Source: Clostridiales bacterium (GTDB lineage: Bacteria > Bacillota > Clostridia > Tissierellales > GPF-1). From it: 64,000 nucleotides of DNA. The stretch lies in the NCBI GenBank assembly GCA_013619125.1, contig JABXKS010000120.1, positions 1-64,000 on the forward strand. Direction: 5' to 3'. Below are positions 8,670 through 17,288 of the stretch, one piece after another (position 1 is the stretch's first letter; every line of letters begins with the position of its first letter). A program made the translations under genes and the position numbers. A model generated the notes under the pieces. It was not told where the DNA came from. It saw only the letters and a list, made by a program, of their open reading frames with translations, and did not search any database.

Positions 8670-10973
8670 ATGGATATCAATCAACAGATCAGCAAGGAAC
8701 TTTCGTTGCGGCCCAATCAAGTGAAGACCGCTATTGAATTATTAGACGGTGGCAATACGGTGCCGTTTATCGCCCGGTATCGAAAAGAGATGACCGGCGA
8801 AATGACCGATGTACAATTACGCGATTTGTCGGAGCGCTTGACTTACTTAAGAAATCTGGCTCAAAGAAAAGAAGACGTGATTCGTCTGATTGAGGAGCAG
8901 GGCAAGCTGACGATAGAACTGAAGACGAGCATCGAACAAGCGGACGCGCTTCAGCGCGTGGAGGACTTGTATCGCCCCTATAAGCAGAAGAAACAGACCC
9001 GGGCGACCAAGGCAAAGGCGAAAGGACTTGAGCCTTTGGCTGAGCGTCTGATGGCTCAGGTCGAGACAGAGGGAAACCCACAAGAGTGGGCGCAAGCCTA
9101 TCTCAACGAAGAGTTGGGAGTATTGAGTGTGGAAGAAGCCATAAAGGGAGCCTTGGATATCTTGGCGGAACAGGTGGCCGATGATCCGGATGTGCGTAAA
9201 GTGAGCCGGACGATGACTTTGAAGCAAGGCGCGATCACATCGAAAGCGACGGATTCTGATGAAGTAACAGTTTATGAAACCTATTATGATTTTAAAGAAA
9301 GCGTACATACCATGGCCAACCATCGTGTCCTCGCCATCAATCGTGGCGAAAAGGAGAAGAAACTGAAGGTGAAGTTAGTGGCCCCGGATGAAAAAATTCT
9401 AGCGTGGATGTTGTCTCAAGTCATCACCAACCCGAATTTCGTTGGAAAAACAGAGCTGACAGCCATGGTTCAGGATTCCTATAAGCGATTGCTGCAGCCG
9501 GCCATTGAGCGGGAAATTCGGAAAACCCTAACGGATCGGGCGGATGAAAGTGCCATCGAGGTCTTCTCGAAAAATGCCAAATCGCTGTTCTTGATTGCAC
9601 CAATTCGCGACGCGGTTGTGATGGGATTTGACCCGGCGTATCGAACGGGATGCAAGATTGCGATCGTTGATGATACAGGAAAGCTGTTGGAATTTACCAC
9701 GGTTTATCCAACAATGCCGCTCAATAAGGTTGCTGAGACGAAGAAAACCCTGAAAAAAATGATCCGAACGCATGGTGTCAATTTGATTGCCATCGGCAAT
9801 GGCACGGGCAGCCGTGAGTCGGAATCGATTGTAGCAGAGATGATCAGCGAGATGGAAGAAACGGTATACTATACCATTGTGAATGAAGCGGGCGCTTCCG
9901 TGTATTCTGCGTCCAAATTGGCTCACGATGAGTATCCCGATATTAATGTATCTATTCGTGGTGCTATTTCGATTGCAAGGCGGTTGCAGGATCCACTGGC
10001 GGAATTGGTTAAGATCGATCCGAAGTCTGTGGGCGTCGGTCAATATCAGCATGATGTGAATCAAAAGAGACTGGGCGAAAGCCTGAGTGCCGTGGTTGAG
10101 GATTGTGTCAACCATGTGGGAGTGGATCTGAATACGGCTTCCGCTTCGCTCTTGTCATACGTCTCCGGCATCAATGGCACCATCGCTAAGAATATGATTG
10201 CCTATCGCGAAGAAAACGGCAAATTCATGAATCGTAAGGCGATTCTCAAAGTTCCACGTCTTGGACCGAAGGTGTTTGAGCAATGCGCGGGGTTCTTGCG
10301 GGTTATTGAGTCGGAAAATCCTTTGGATCAAACGGCTGTTCATCCAGAAAGCTATAAAGCTGTGGAACGATTTTTGGACCTTTTGGGGTATACCCAGGAG
10401 GATGTGCGCAACCATCGGCTGGAGGATATGAATCAGCGGATTGATCGATTGGTTCCAAAAGAGAAGAAAGAGTCTGCCATGCAGACTAAGGGAGGCAAGC
10501 GCCTTCATGGATTGGATGCCTTGAAGCAGATTTCCTTCGAGGATCCCAAGAAGTCCAAGCGCAAAGACCAAGCGCAGCATCATAAAAAAAGTATGCGATT
10601 TTTGTCTGGACAGTTGGAAATAGGGATTCCGACCCTCGTGGATATGATGGATGAGTTGAAGAAACCTGGGCGAGATCCCAGAGAGGATATGCCAAAACCG
10701 ATTTTTCGATCTGATGTCTTAAAGGTGCAGGATTTAGAAGTGGGGATGGAGTTGACAGGTACGGTGCGAAACATCATCGACTTCGGTGCTTTTGTGGATA
10801 TCGGGGTGAAACAGGATGGATTGGTGCATATCTCAGAATTGAGCGATAAGTATGTGCGAGATGCCATGACGGTAGTTTCTGTTGGCGATACAGTTCGTGT
10901 AAAGCTTATTGGAGTGGATGAAAAACGAGGCAGAATCTCTTTGAGCATGAAGGGAATCAAACAGCCGAAATAG
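8670..10973 (+). CDS. tex: Tex family S1 RNA-binding transcription accessory protein
   Basis: ~767 aa; TVPFIARYRKEMTG, GFDPAYRTGCKIAIVD, VGVGQYQHDVNQ, C-terminal S1 domain; alternate GTG start at 8661. Confidence 0.95.
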   Translation: MDINQQISKELSLRPNQVKTAIELLDGGNTVPFIARYRKEMTGEMTDVQLRDLSERLTYLRNLAQRKEDVIRLIEEQGKLTIELKTSIEQADALQRVEDLYRPYKQKKQTRATKAKAKGLEPLAERLMAQVETEGNPQEWAQAYLNEELGVLSVEEAIKGALDILAEQVADDPDVRKVSRTMTLKQGAITSKATDSDEVTVYETYYDFKESVHTMANHRVLAINRGEKEKKLKVKLVAPDEKILAWMLSQVITNPNFVGKTELTAMVQDSYKRLLQPAIEREIRKTLTDRADESAIEVFSKNAKSLFLIAPIRDAVVMGFDPAYRTGCKIAIVDDTGKLLEFTTVYPTMPLNKVAETKKTLKKMIRTHGVNLIAIGNGTGSRESESIVAEMISEMEETVYYTIVNEAGASVYSASKLAHDEYPDINVSIRGAISIARRLQDPLAELVKIDPKSVGVGQYQHDVNQKRLGESLSAVVEDCVNHVGVDLNTASASLLSYVSGINGTIAKNMIAYREENGKFMNRKAILKVPRLGPKVFEQCAGFLRVIESENPLDQTAVHPESYKAVERFLDLLGYTQEDVRNHRLEDMNQRIDRLVPKEKKESAMQTKGGKRLHGLDALKQISFEDPKKSKRKDQAQHHKKSMRFLSGQLEIGIPTLVDMMDELKKPGRDPREDMPKPIFRSDVLKVQDLEVGMELTGTVRNIIDFGAFVDIGVKQDGLVHISELSDKYVRDAMTVVSVGDTVRVKLIGVDEKRGRISLSMKGIKQPK

Positions 10974-11025
10974 CAAACGAGGTGCAGAAAAATTTCAAAT
11001 AGCAAACGAGGTGCAGAAAAATTTC
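10968..11025 (+). repeat. Perfect 29-bp tandem duplication over the tex stop codon
   Basis: AAATAGCAAACGAGGTGCAGAAAAATTTC at 10968-10996 and 10997-11025. Confidence 0.95.
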
Positions 11026-11040
11026 TGCACCTCGTTTTTT
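11004..11040. terminator. Bidirectional terminator between tex and the convergent membrane gene
   Basis: AAACGAGGTGCAGAAA-AA-TTTCTGCACCTCGTTT + T run. Confidence 0.85.
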
Positions 11041-12124
11041 AGAAGAGAATCAATCCGACAACAAGGAGGATGATTCCGATATAGATCAACTTGCCAACTG
11101 GGTGACCCGCGTTGACCGTGTAGCCACCGCTGAATCGTTTTGGTACCCACAGGGTGGGGTCGTTAGGGTTGTAATAGAAAAGACCACCCTTCCAAAACTG
11201 ATCCTCGTCCGGGGGAGCCAGATTGTCATTTTCTGATTCGTCGGCCTTAACGGTTAGGCGTTGGCCGTGATCGCCTGTGGTCAGATAGTAAACGGCGATT
11301 CCTCCGAAGGCAACGGCAAGGGTTGCTATGGAAGCAGCGGGATAGACCCACTTTGGAAGAACCAAAATCGCGCCTAGTTGAACCACGGCCAACAGAATGG
11401 TAACCGCGTTGGCCAAGAGAACCAGAAACAGGCTCATACGGTCCCGGGCGATTTTGTATCGAATCAAAGAGGTCTTGGGCCTTGCGGGATCAATCAGTCG
11501 CTTGGCTTGATAGTGCTTATTGGAAAAGAAATAAAAGACGGCGACTAGGAGCAGGATCATGCCGGCATTTTGATGGACGGCGATTTTGGTCTTGTCGACG
11601 AAACCATTGGGTTGCCCCATCAGATCCCAGTGAATGGGAAGTGGGTCGGGCAGGGCATCGTAATTCAGAACCAAGAAGATCCAGGTTGCTGCCGCAATAC
11701 CTATTGCCAACCAAAATCCGAGATGAATGTTTCTAGGGAGGGTTGGTCGGGGTGCGAGATCGGCGGTCCGAACGATTTTAATCTCGGAATCAACGGGGAA
11801 CACAAGCTTCATTTGCTTTAGGCGGCGATGAAAATAAAATTGAAGTCCCCAGAGAAGCAAAATCCAATAGGCGACACCGTATCCTTCTGGCAAAGGATCA
11901 AGCAGAAAAGCGGCAAGGGGAAGCAATAGAAACCCAAGGAGATAAGCCATGCGAAAGTCCTTGAGCGTTTTCTTCAAGACTCCTTGAATCGCAGGATCCA
12001 ATTGCTGTTTCGCAGAAAATTGAACACCAAACCAGTGTTTGCCAGCCAAGCCTTTTCCTCGCTGAAAATCTGGTAAGAAATATCCGATAACGAGTAGAAT
12101 CATCCATAGAATCAACATGGTCAT
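11039..12124 (-). CDS. DUF1648/DUF5808-type multi-TM membrane protein
   Basis: DALPDPLPIHWDLMGQPNGFVDKT (DUF1648-like) and FWKGGLFYYNPNDPTLWVPKRFSGGYTVNAGHP (DUF5808-like). Confidence 0.78.
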   Translation of the reverse strand: MTMLILWMILLVIGYFLPDFQRGKGLAGKHWFGVQFSAKQQLDPAIQGVLKKTLKDFRMAYLLGFLLLPLAAFLLDPLPEGYGVAYWILLLWGLQFYFHRRLKQMKLVFPVDSEIKIVRTADLAPRPTLPRNIHLGFWLAIGIAAATWIFLVLNYDALPDPLPIHWDLMGQPNGFVDKTKIAVHQNAGMILLLVAVFYFFSNKHYQAKRLIDPARPKTSLIRYKIARDRMSLFLVLLANAVTILLAVVQLGAILVLPKWVYPAASIATLAVAFGGIAVYYLTTGDHGQRLTVKADESENDNLAPPDEDQFWKGGLFYYNPNDPTLWVPKRFSGGYTVNAGHPVGKLIYIGIILLVVGLILF

Positions 12125-12501
12125 GCCTCCTTCGTAAAGTTTTCAATAATGGATTGTACAAGGGTTTGTGTTTCTTCAAGTGATAGGCCCTTGATGTGCG
12201 CTTTCGCCAACAGAATGGTCAGTGCATTTCGCAAGTCTTCGATTCCATTCTTGTCGATGGAAAAATCCATGGCGACAAAGGCGCCCTTTTTTTTATTGAT
12301 GATGACAAATCCATCCTGGGCCAATAGGCGATATGATTTATTGACCGTATGGAGATTTACACCCAATTCTCCACCAAGCTGACGAACGGAGGGGAGAGAA
12401 GCGCCAGGTGCGAGTTCGCCTGTGGCTATGCCCAACAAGATCGACTCGTAGATTTGGGTATAGAGGGGTTTTTCGCTATTTACATTGATTTGTAAAATCA
12501 T
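12121..12501 (-). CDS. GntR family regulator, YtrA type
   Basis: 126 aa; PLYTQIYESILLGIATGELAPGASLPSVRQLGGELGVNLHTVNKSYRLLAQDGFV; 4-nt overlap with downstream membrane gene. Confidence 0.9.
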   Translation of the reverse strand: MILQINVNSEKPLYTQIYESILLGIATGELAPGASLPSVRQLGGELGVNLHTVNKSYRLLAQDGFVIINKKKGAFVAMDFSIDKNGIEDLRNALTILLAKAHIKGLSLEETQTLVQSIIENFTKEA

Positions 12502-12519
12502 AAGTCCTCCTTGTATTAT

Positions 12520-12542
12520 CTGTTATATAAATAGTATAACAG
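12520..12542. promoter_or_regulatory. Putative autoregulatory operator (8-7-8 palindrome)
   Basis: CTGTTATA-N7-TATAACAG immediately upstream of the GntR gene. Confidence 0.6.
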
Positions 12543-12608
12543 AAAGAAAAACTTGTCAAGACTTGACGAATGGTGTTTGCTTTCGTATAATGAACGTACA
12601 AAAGAATA

Positions 12609-12717
12609 TTCTTCAGGGCAGGGTGAAATTCCCGACCGGCGGTGATAGTCCGCGAGCCGAAAGGCTGACTTGGTGTAATTCCAAGACCGACAGTACAGTC
12701 TGGATGAGAGAAGAAGA
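12609..12717 (+). promoter_or_regulatory. FMN riboswitch (RFN element)
   Basis: CTTCAGGGCAGGGTGAAATTCCCGACCGGCGGTGATAGTCCGCGAGCC...GACAGTACAGTCTGGATGAGAGAAG. Confidence 0.96.
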
Positions 12718-12734
12718 GCGTTTGCTCGTACCTT

Positions 12735-12763
12735 ATCAAGCCCTTTTTGGCTTGATTTTTTTA
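12735..12763 (+). terminator. FMN riboswitch expression-platform terminator
   Basis: ATCAAGCC-CTTTTT-GGCTTGAT + T run. Confidence 0.85.
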
Positions 12764-12803
12764 TTGCCCGAGAGTGTTCTTCCACTAAAGGAGGAAGAAT
12801 ATA

Positions 12804-13397
12804 ATGACTACATCAATGAAAACCAAATGGATTGTGAAGGTGGGTATGTTGTCCGCCGTTGCTTTTCTACTACAGCTTTTAGAACTTCCACTTGGAATTT
12901 TTCCAGCATTTTTGCAGATCGACTTTTCTGACGTACCCGCGCTTTTGGCAGGTTTTTCTTTTGGACCTGCGGCAGGGGTTGCTGTAGAGTTGATTAAAAA
13001 CCTGTTGCATCTGGTCCTAAAAAATAGCGGAACCGGCGGAGTCGGCGAATTGGCCAACTTCTTGATTGGATCTGCTCTCGTGGTGCCTGCAGCGATTCTA
13101 TACAAGCGCAAGCACAGCCGTCGCATGGCCATATACGGGTTGATTGCGGGTACGATTGTGATGGTAATTGTAGGAGTTTTGGCAAATCTTTATATTTTAA
13201 TTCCGTTTTATGCAACCGCGTTCGGTATGCCGGTTGAAGCGATTGTCTCCATGGGAACGGCAGTCAATTCGGCGGTCACTGATTTAACGACCCTGGTTTT
13301 GTATAGTATTGTTCCCTTCAACCTGTTGAAGGGTCTGTTGGTATCCATCGTGACGGTTTTGATCTACAAACGTCTGTCGCCAGTTTTGCATAAGTAA
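12804..13397 (+). CDS. ribU: Riboflavin ECF transporter S component
   Basis: ~197 aa multi-TM; LLQLLELPLGIFPAFLQIDFSDVPALLAGFSFGPAAGVAVELIKNLLHLV; downstream of FMN riboswitch. Confidence 0.93.
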   Translation: MTTSMKTKWIVKVGMLSAVAFLLQLLELPLGIFPAFLQIDFSDVPALLAGFSFGPAAGVAVELIKNLLHLVLKNSGTGGVGELANFLIGSALVVPAAILYKRKHSRRMAIYGLIAGTIVMVIVGVLANLYILIPFYATAFGMPVEAIVSMGTAVNSAVTDLTTLVLYSIVPFNLLKGLLVSIVTVLIYKRLSPVLHK

Positions 13398-13409
13398 AAG
13401 CGAAAGAAA

Positions 13410-13430
13410 AACGCCTTCGGGCGTTTTTTC
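13410..13430 (+). terminator. ribU terminator
   Basis: AACGCC-TTCG-GGCGTT + TTTT. Confidence 0.85.
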
Positions 13431-13440
13431 ATTGTGAATT

Positions 13441-13708
13441 ACTGGAACAAAACACCTTGGTGAGTTATTTCCTCTTTAAGGCGGTTTGTTCATCTTAGTA
13501 CTTGAATAAACCGCAGATCTGGAACATAACTCTGACTCGGGCGTTTTTTCATTTTCATCGTTTTTTTTCCTCTAAGGTACTGGAACAAAAAGCGGAACTG
13601 GAACAAAACACCTTGGTGAGTTATTTCCTCTTTAAGCGGTTTGTTCATCTTAGTACTTGAAAAAAACTCCAACCTGGAACAAAACGCTGACTCGGGCGTT
13701 TTTTCTTT
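13441..13708 (+). repeat. Two-copy non-coding repeat, each ending in a GGGCGTTTTTTC T-tract
   Basis: ACTGGAACAAAACACCTTGGTGAGTTATTTCCTCTTTAAG(G)CGGTTTGTTCATCTTAGTACTTGA at 13441-13505 and 13597-13660; both followed by a variable part and ...CTGACTCGGGCGTTTTTTC. Confidence 0.9.
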
Positions 13709-13759
13709 AGCGTTTTATTTTTAGAACTTGGGTATAAGTGGAGAAAGGGAGGGATTCTA

Positions 13760-13990
13760 ATGCGAAAACAATCAATTTTATGGTGGCTGTCAACGGGTTC
13801 TTTTGTTTTGGCAATGAGCGCAGGTGGATATACTTTGATTCGGTATTTTTACAATCGTATGACTTTGCCTGATGGAGTCTGTCCAGTTTCACCGATTGAC
13901 GGATGGTTCAAATTGACCATTGTCATCGCACTTTTTTCATTTTTATTGAATGTCATTCAAGATCGTAAAATGAGGAAGCAAGAAGAGTAA
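13760..13990 (+). CDS. Small two-TM membrane protein
   Basis: 76 aa, two hydrophobic helices; upstream GGAGAAAGGGAGG. Confidence 0.6.
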   Translation: MRKQSILWWLSTGSFVLAMSAGGYTLIRYFYNRMTLPDGVCPVSPIDGWFKLTIVIALFSFLLNVIQDRKMRKQEE

Positions 13991-14048
13991 ATTTCCGGGT
14001 ATTAATAGTAGGAGAAGGCGTTACATACCAGTAAAGGATGTGTGACCC

Positions 14049-14285
14049 ATGAAAAAGATTCGATTTCTATCGGAAGCCTTCTTTGTTAGCGCCGTTGTTC
14101 TTATCATTTTTGTAATCGGAAAGATTTTAGTTGATCGAAATCAAGTTCCTTATGGAACGGATCCGATTATGGTGAATAGGGAAATGTTGTGGGGGGTTGT
14201 TCTCGTGGGAGTAATTTCTCTGCTTTTAACCGGGATCGAGTTAATCGTTGAAAAGTGGAAAGCCAAAGGCTCTACGGAAAAATAA
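14049..14285 (+). CDS. Small two-TM membrane protein, likely paralog of the preceding gene
   Basis: 78 aa; same helix-loop(PxGxxP)-helix layout as 13760..13990. Confidence 0.6.
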   Translation: MKKIRFLSEAFFVSAVVLIIFVIGKILVDRNQVPYGTDPIMVNREMLWGVVLVGVISLLLTGIELIVEKWKAKGSTEK

Positions 14286-14318
14286 AAGGGAATCGAAATT
14301 TCGATTCCCTTTTTTCTT
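14286..14318. terminator. Bidirectional terminator
   Basis: AAAAGGGAATCGAAATTTCGATTCCCTTTT. Confidence 0.85.
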
Positions 14319-14323
14319 TGTAC

Positions 14324-14707
14324 CTATTCTACATAGATTTCCACTTTTTCGCCTTCATTTGTATCAACTTCCACCAATTTGCCTTCGACGCCTTCTTCGA
14401 TCATTTGAAGTACTTCTTCCATATCAACTTTTTCCAAGGCTTTCAGATCATCATCGTCCCCGTATTTGCTGGCCAGTTTTAAGCCGATTTTAACAAGACC
14501 GATCGGGATATTGATATTGACCTTGTCGCCACCTTTTTTGTCATCGACACGGATGCGAAGGAATTTTTTCTTGCCTGAAGGTGTTTTGATGGTTTCCTCT
14601 TCTGAGCCGTCCAAGGCATTCAGTAATTCCATGGCTTGATCTTGTGTAATCTTTCCAGAAGTCAGCATTTCAAGAATTTGTTTTTTCTCTTCAGCATTTG
14701 CTTTCAT
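14324..14707 (-). CDS. SHOCT-like/YvlB-N-like domain protein
   Basis: MKANAEEKKQILEMLTSGKITQDQAMELLNALDG + C-terminal KLVEVDTNEGEKVEIYVE. Confidence 0.65.
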   Translation of the reverse strand: MKANAEEKKQILEMLTSGKITQDQAMELLNALDGSEEETIKTPSGKKKFLRIRVDDKKGGDKVNINIPIGLVKIGLKLASKYGDDDDLKALEKVDMEEVLQMIEEGVEGKLVEVDTNEGEKVEIYVE

Positions 14708-15081
14708 TATTTTTCCTCCTCACCACTAAGCAATTTAAGCGCTTCTTCAGTTGAAATATCGCCGGCATCCAATTTTTTTAAAATGGATTTTCGATCTACC
14801 GTTTTTGGGGTACCGGTCTGATATCCTAGTGCTTTGATAATCGAGTCGAGCCTGTTTCGAACGGTTGGGTAGGAGATACTCAACTCTTTCTCGATCTCTT
14901 TAATATTACCCCTATTTTTAACAAAGACCTCTAAAAAATAGAGTTGTTCTTTATTCAATTTCATAAACTTGTTTAATTGAAAATTGCCTTCCAAGGCTGT
15001 GCCACAATTCGTACACTGCAATCGAGTAACTTTTAGCTCGTGGGAACAGATCGGACAGCTTCCGATAACATCATTTTTCAT
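14707..15081 (-). CDS. DUF2089-type HTH protein with N-terminal zinc ribbon
   Basis: CPICSHELKVTRLQCTNCGT + KEIEKELSISYPTVRNRLDSIIKALGY. Confidence 0.8.
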   Translation of the reverse strand: MKNDVIGSCPICSHELKVTRLQCTNCGTALEGNFQLNKFMKLNKEQLYFLEVFVKNRGNIKEIEKELSISYPTVRNRLDSIIKALGYQTGTPKTVDRKSILKKLDAGDISTEEALKLLSGEEEK

Positions 15082-15090
15082 TTTGTCCTC

Positions 15091-15396
15091 CTATAAAATA
15101 CGGATGGAGACTTTCGTTCCATCACTTGCGTCCACATCAACCAACTTGTAGGGAACACCGACATCGAGAGCGCTTATTAGTATTCTTAAATCACGGGGAC
15201 TGATCTTTTCTAAAATCTTGACCCATTCTTCATCTTCGTTTTCTTTTTTCCCTTGTCGCTTTGCAACCCAGATTCCAAATCGCGCCCATGAGGCAAGCCA
15301 CCGAAGGGGGATTGCGGGGATGCGTATGGAGGGGCCGTCCATTGGAAGGACGACGATCTTAATTTTTCCTTTGCTTTTCGTGGCTTCTGATGCCAT
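15091..15396 (-). CDS. Conserved hypothetical protein, first gene of the DUF2089 operon
   Basis: ATG 15396 with AGGAGGTG upstream; C-terminus KLVDVDASDGTKVSIRIL resembles the 14324..14707 product. Confidence 0.65.
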   Translation of the reverse strand: MASEATKSKGKIKIVVLPMDGPSIRIPAIPLRWLASWARFGIWVAKRQGKKENEDEEWVKILEKISPRDLRILISALDVGVPYKLVDVDASDGTKVSIRIL

Positions 15397-15434
15397 ATCC
15401 AGCACCTCCTTGCAACTTCAGTATACGACCATAA

Positions 15435-15491
15435 ATCAATATTGTCAATAAAAAAATCAATATAATCAATAATGATATTAATAATATTGAT
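15435..15491. promoter_or_regulatory. Cluster of (A/G)TCAATA repeats upstream of the DUF2089 operon
   Basis: ATCAATATT 15435, GTCAATAAA 15444, ATCAATATA 15456, ATCAATAAT 15465, inverted AATATTGAT 15483-15491. Confidence 0.5.
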
Positions 15492-15574
15492 TATACGTAA
15501 TAATTGGAAGGCTTTTAAGGGAAAATATCTAGTTGAAATAAAGATAGTTAATATGAAAATTGATTTATTTAAAA

Positions 15575-15606
15575 GAAAAACCGCAAAGCTTAAAGCTCTG
15601 CGGTTT
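15575..15606 (-). terminator. hisS terminator overlapping the stop codon
   Basis: Minus strand AAACCGCAGAGCTTTAAGCTTTGCGGTTTTTC. Confidence 0.75.
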
Positions 15607-16825
15607 CATTATCTCTTCCGAATACCATAAAATGGGTATATCCAAGGGATTTCAATTGATTGATTTGTTTGCCTAATTTTTTCTTTGCCAAGATGCAGGA
15701 TACCGTCGCGTCAACACGAAGGGCATCGGCTACTGGAAAGATCTCTGTCCAATCCGTATCATTCGGATAGATCAGAGCAATCCGTTTCTCCGTCGCTTCC
15801 GTTTGTAGCGCTTCTTCCATCAGGATTCCGATGATTCGCTCAAAGCCAATGGAAAATCCAACAGCAGGAACGCTGGTTTTGGCAAATCGTCCGATCATTT
15901 CATCGTATCGACCGCCACCGGCAATTGAGTACCCGTAGGGACCATAGCTTGCCTCGAAGATCAAGCCGGTATAATAGCCCATGCCGCGAACCAAGGTTGG
16001 ATCAAATTCGATCACATACGCATCTTTGCTGGTTGCTTGAATGGTTTTGACAACCCGAGTCAAAGCGTCTTTGACTTCTTCAGCGATGGGAAGTGCTGTC
16101 AGGTTCTCCAGATTCATGGATTCAATGGAAGTCAAGAAGATTTCTACAGATTCCGGCGCGTATTCCTTCTTCAGCATTTCTTCTTTCACACCGTCAAAAC
16201 CAACTTTGTCCAGCTTATCGAGGGTGATGCAGACGCCATTGATTTGTGTTTCGTTAAATCCGGCGGCCAGGATCATCGCACTCAAGATTCGTCGATCGTT
16301 GATTCGAATCTTGAAGCCTTTAAATCCAATGGCGGATAAAGCCTTCGCTGTTGTGCTGATCAATTCTATCTCTGCATTCTCGGTAGGGTCTCCAAGGATG
16401 TCGATATCACATTGCTTAAAGGAACGAAATCGACCTTTTTGTGGACGTTCCGCCCGGAAGACATTGTCTACTTGAATGGCTTTAAAGGGCATCTCCAAAT
16501 CATTTTGGTGATTGGAGAAAAATCGACTCAAGGGCAGGGTCAAATCATACCGAAGGCCCATGTCGCAAATATCATTTTCTTTCAGATTCTCAGCGGCCAG
16601 ATTTAATTTCGCACCGCGTTTTAGTATCTTATAAATCATCTTCAGGTTTTCTCCGCCTTCGCTTCCTAAAAGAAGCGACAGAGATTCAATTGCTGGCGTC
16701 TCGATTCGATGGAAGCCATGAGACCGATACATCTCCAAAATCTTACCCTCCACCTCATCGCGTAATCGCATTTCAGATGGAAGAATATCACGAGTTCCCC
16801 GTACAGGGTTAGAACTAAATTTCAT
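15590..16825 (-). CDS. hisS: Histidine--tRNA ligase
   Basis: PVRGTRDILPSEM, GLRYDLTLPLSRF, FRAERPQKGRFRSFKQCDIDILG, VRGMGYYTGLIFE. Confidence 0.92.
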   Translation of the reverse strand: MKFSSNPVRGTRDILPSEMRLRDEVEGKILEMYRSHGFHRIETPAIESLSLLLGSEGGENLKMIYKILKRGAKLNLAAENLKENDICDMGLRYDLTLPLSRFFSNHQNDLEMPFKAIQVDNVFRAERPQKGRFRSFKQCDIDILGDPTENAEIELISTTAKALSAIGFKGFKIRINDRRILSAMILAAGFNETQINGVCITLDKLDKVGFDGVKEEMLKKEYAPESVEIFLTSIESMNLENLTALPIAEEVKDALTRVVKTIQATSKDAYVIEFDPTLVRGMGYYTGLIFEASYGPYGYSIAGGGRYDEMIGRFAKTSVPAVGFSIGFERIIGILMEEALQTEATEKRIALIYPNDTDWTEIFPVADALRVDATVSCILAKKKLGKQINQLKSLGYTHFMVFGRDNETAEL

Positions 16826-17030
16826 TTCATTCCTCCTTAATAAAATTCTTTCCTAACTATACCATAAATGAGGGGGACTGCCAAACCCTTATGGGTGCAA
16901 AAAAGAGCCATAAAGATAAAGAAACTCAGTACAAGGAAAAAAGTGCTAATAGGCATATAATGAAAAAACGCCCTAGCGTTTTGATCGAGTAGTAGATTTT
17001 TAAATTAAAAAAACGCCCTTAATAAGGCGT

Positions 17031-17288
17031 TTAGGTTCCAAGAACAATCTGATCCAAAATGGAATTGTCGAAATAAAGCCGAACACGACTTCCTTTATTG
17101 GCTTGTCGATAGAGCGGGTAGGCAACACCAAATTCTTCGGAGACACCATTTGTATGCTGAACTTTTATGTAGTAAAATTCTGTGGAGTTATGCTTCCCAG
17201 AATGGCTGGAAATAATTGTATTTGCCCGTTTTGAAAGAATGGTGGCAAGTTTTACTTTCATTTTTTTTCTTTTGAGAAATGAAAACAT
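17031..17288 (-). CDS. Small hypothetical protein
   Basis: MFSFLKRKKMKVKLATILSKRANTIISSHSGKHNSTEFYYIKVQHTNGVSEEFGVAYPLYRQANKGSRVRLYF; followed by a terminator. Confidence 0.55.
   Translation of the reverse strand: MFSFLKRKKMKVKLATILSKRANTIISSHSGKHNSTEFYYIKVQHTNGVSEEFGVAYPLYRQANKGSRVRLYFDNSILDQIVLGT

Noticed and set aside
15590-16825. hisS as a possible HisZ regulatory paralog
   Set aside because: Retains HisRS catalytic signatures (RYDLT, RxRSFKQCDID, RGMGYYTG), so ordinary HisRS is the better call
16826-17030. Searched for a T-box leader upstream of hisS
   Set aside because: No GGTGG/AGGGTGGNACCGCG-type T-box core seen; only a short leader and small terminators
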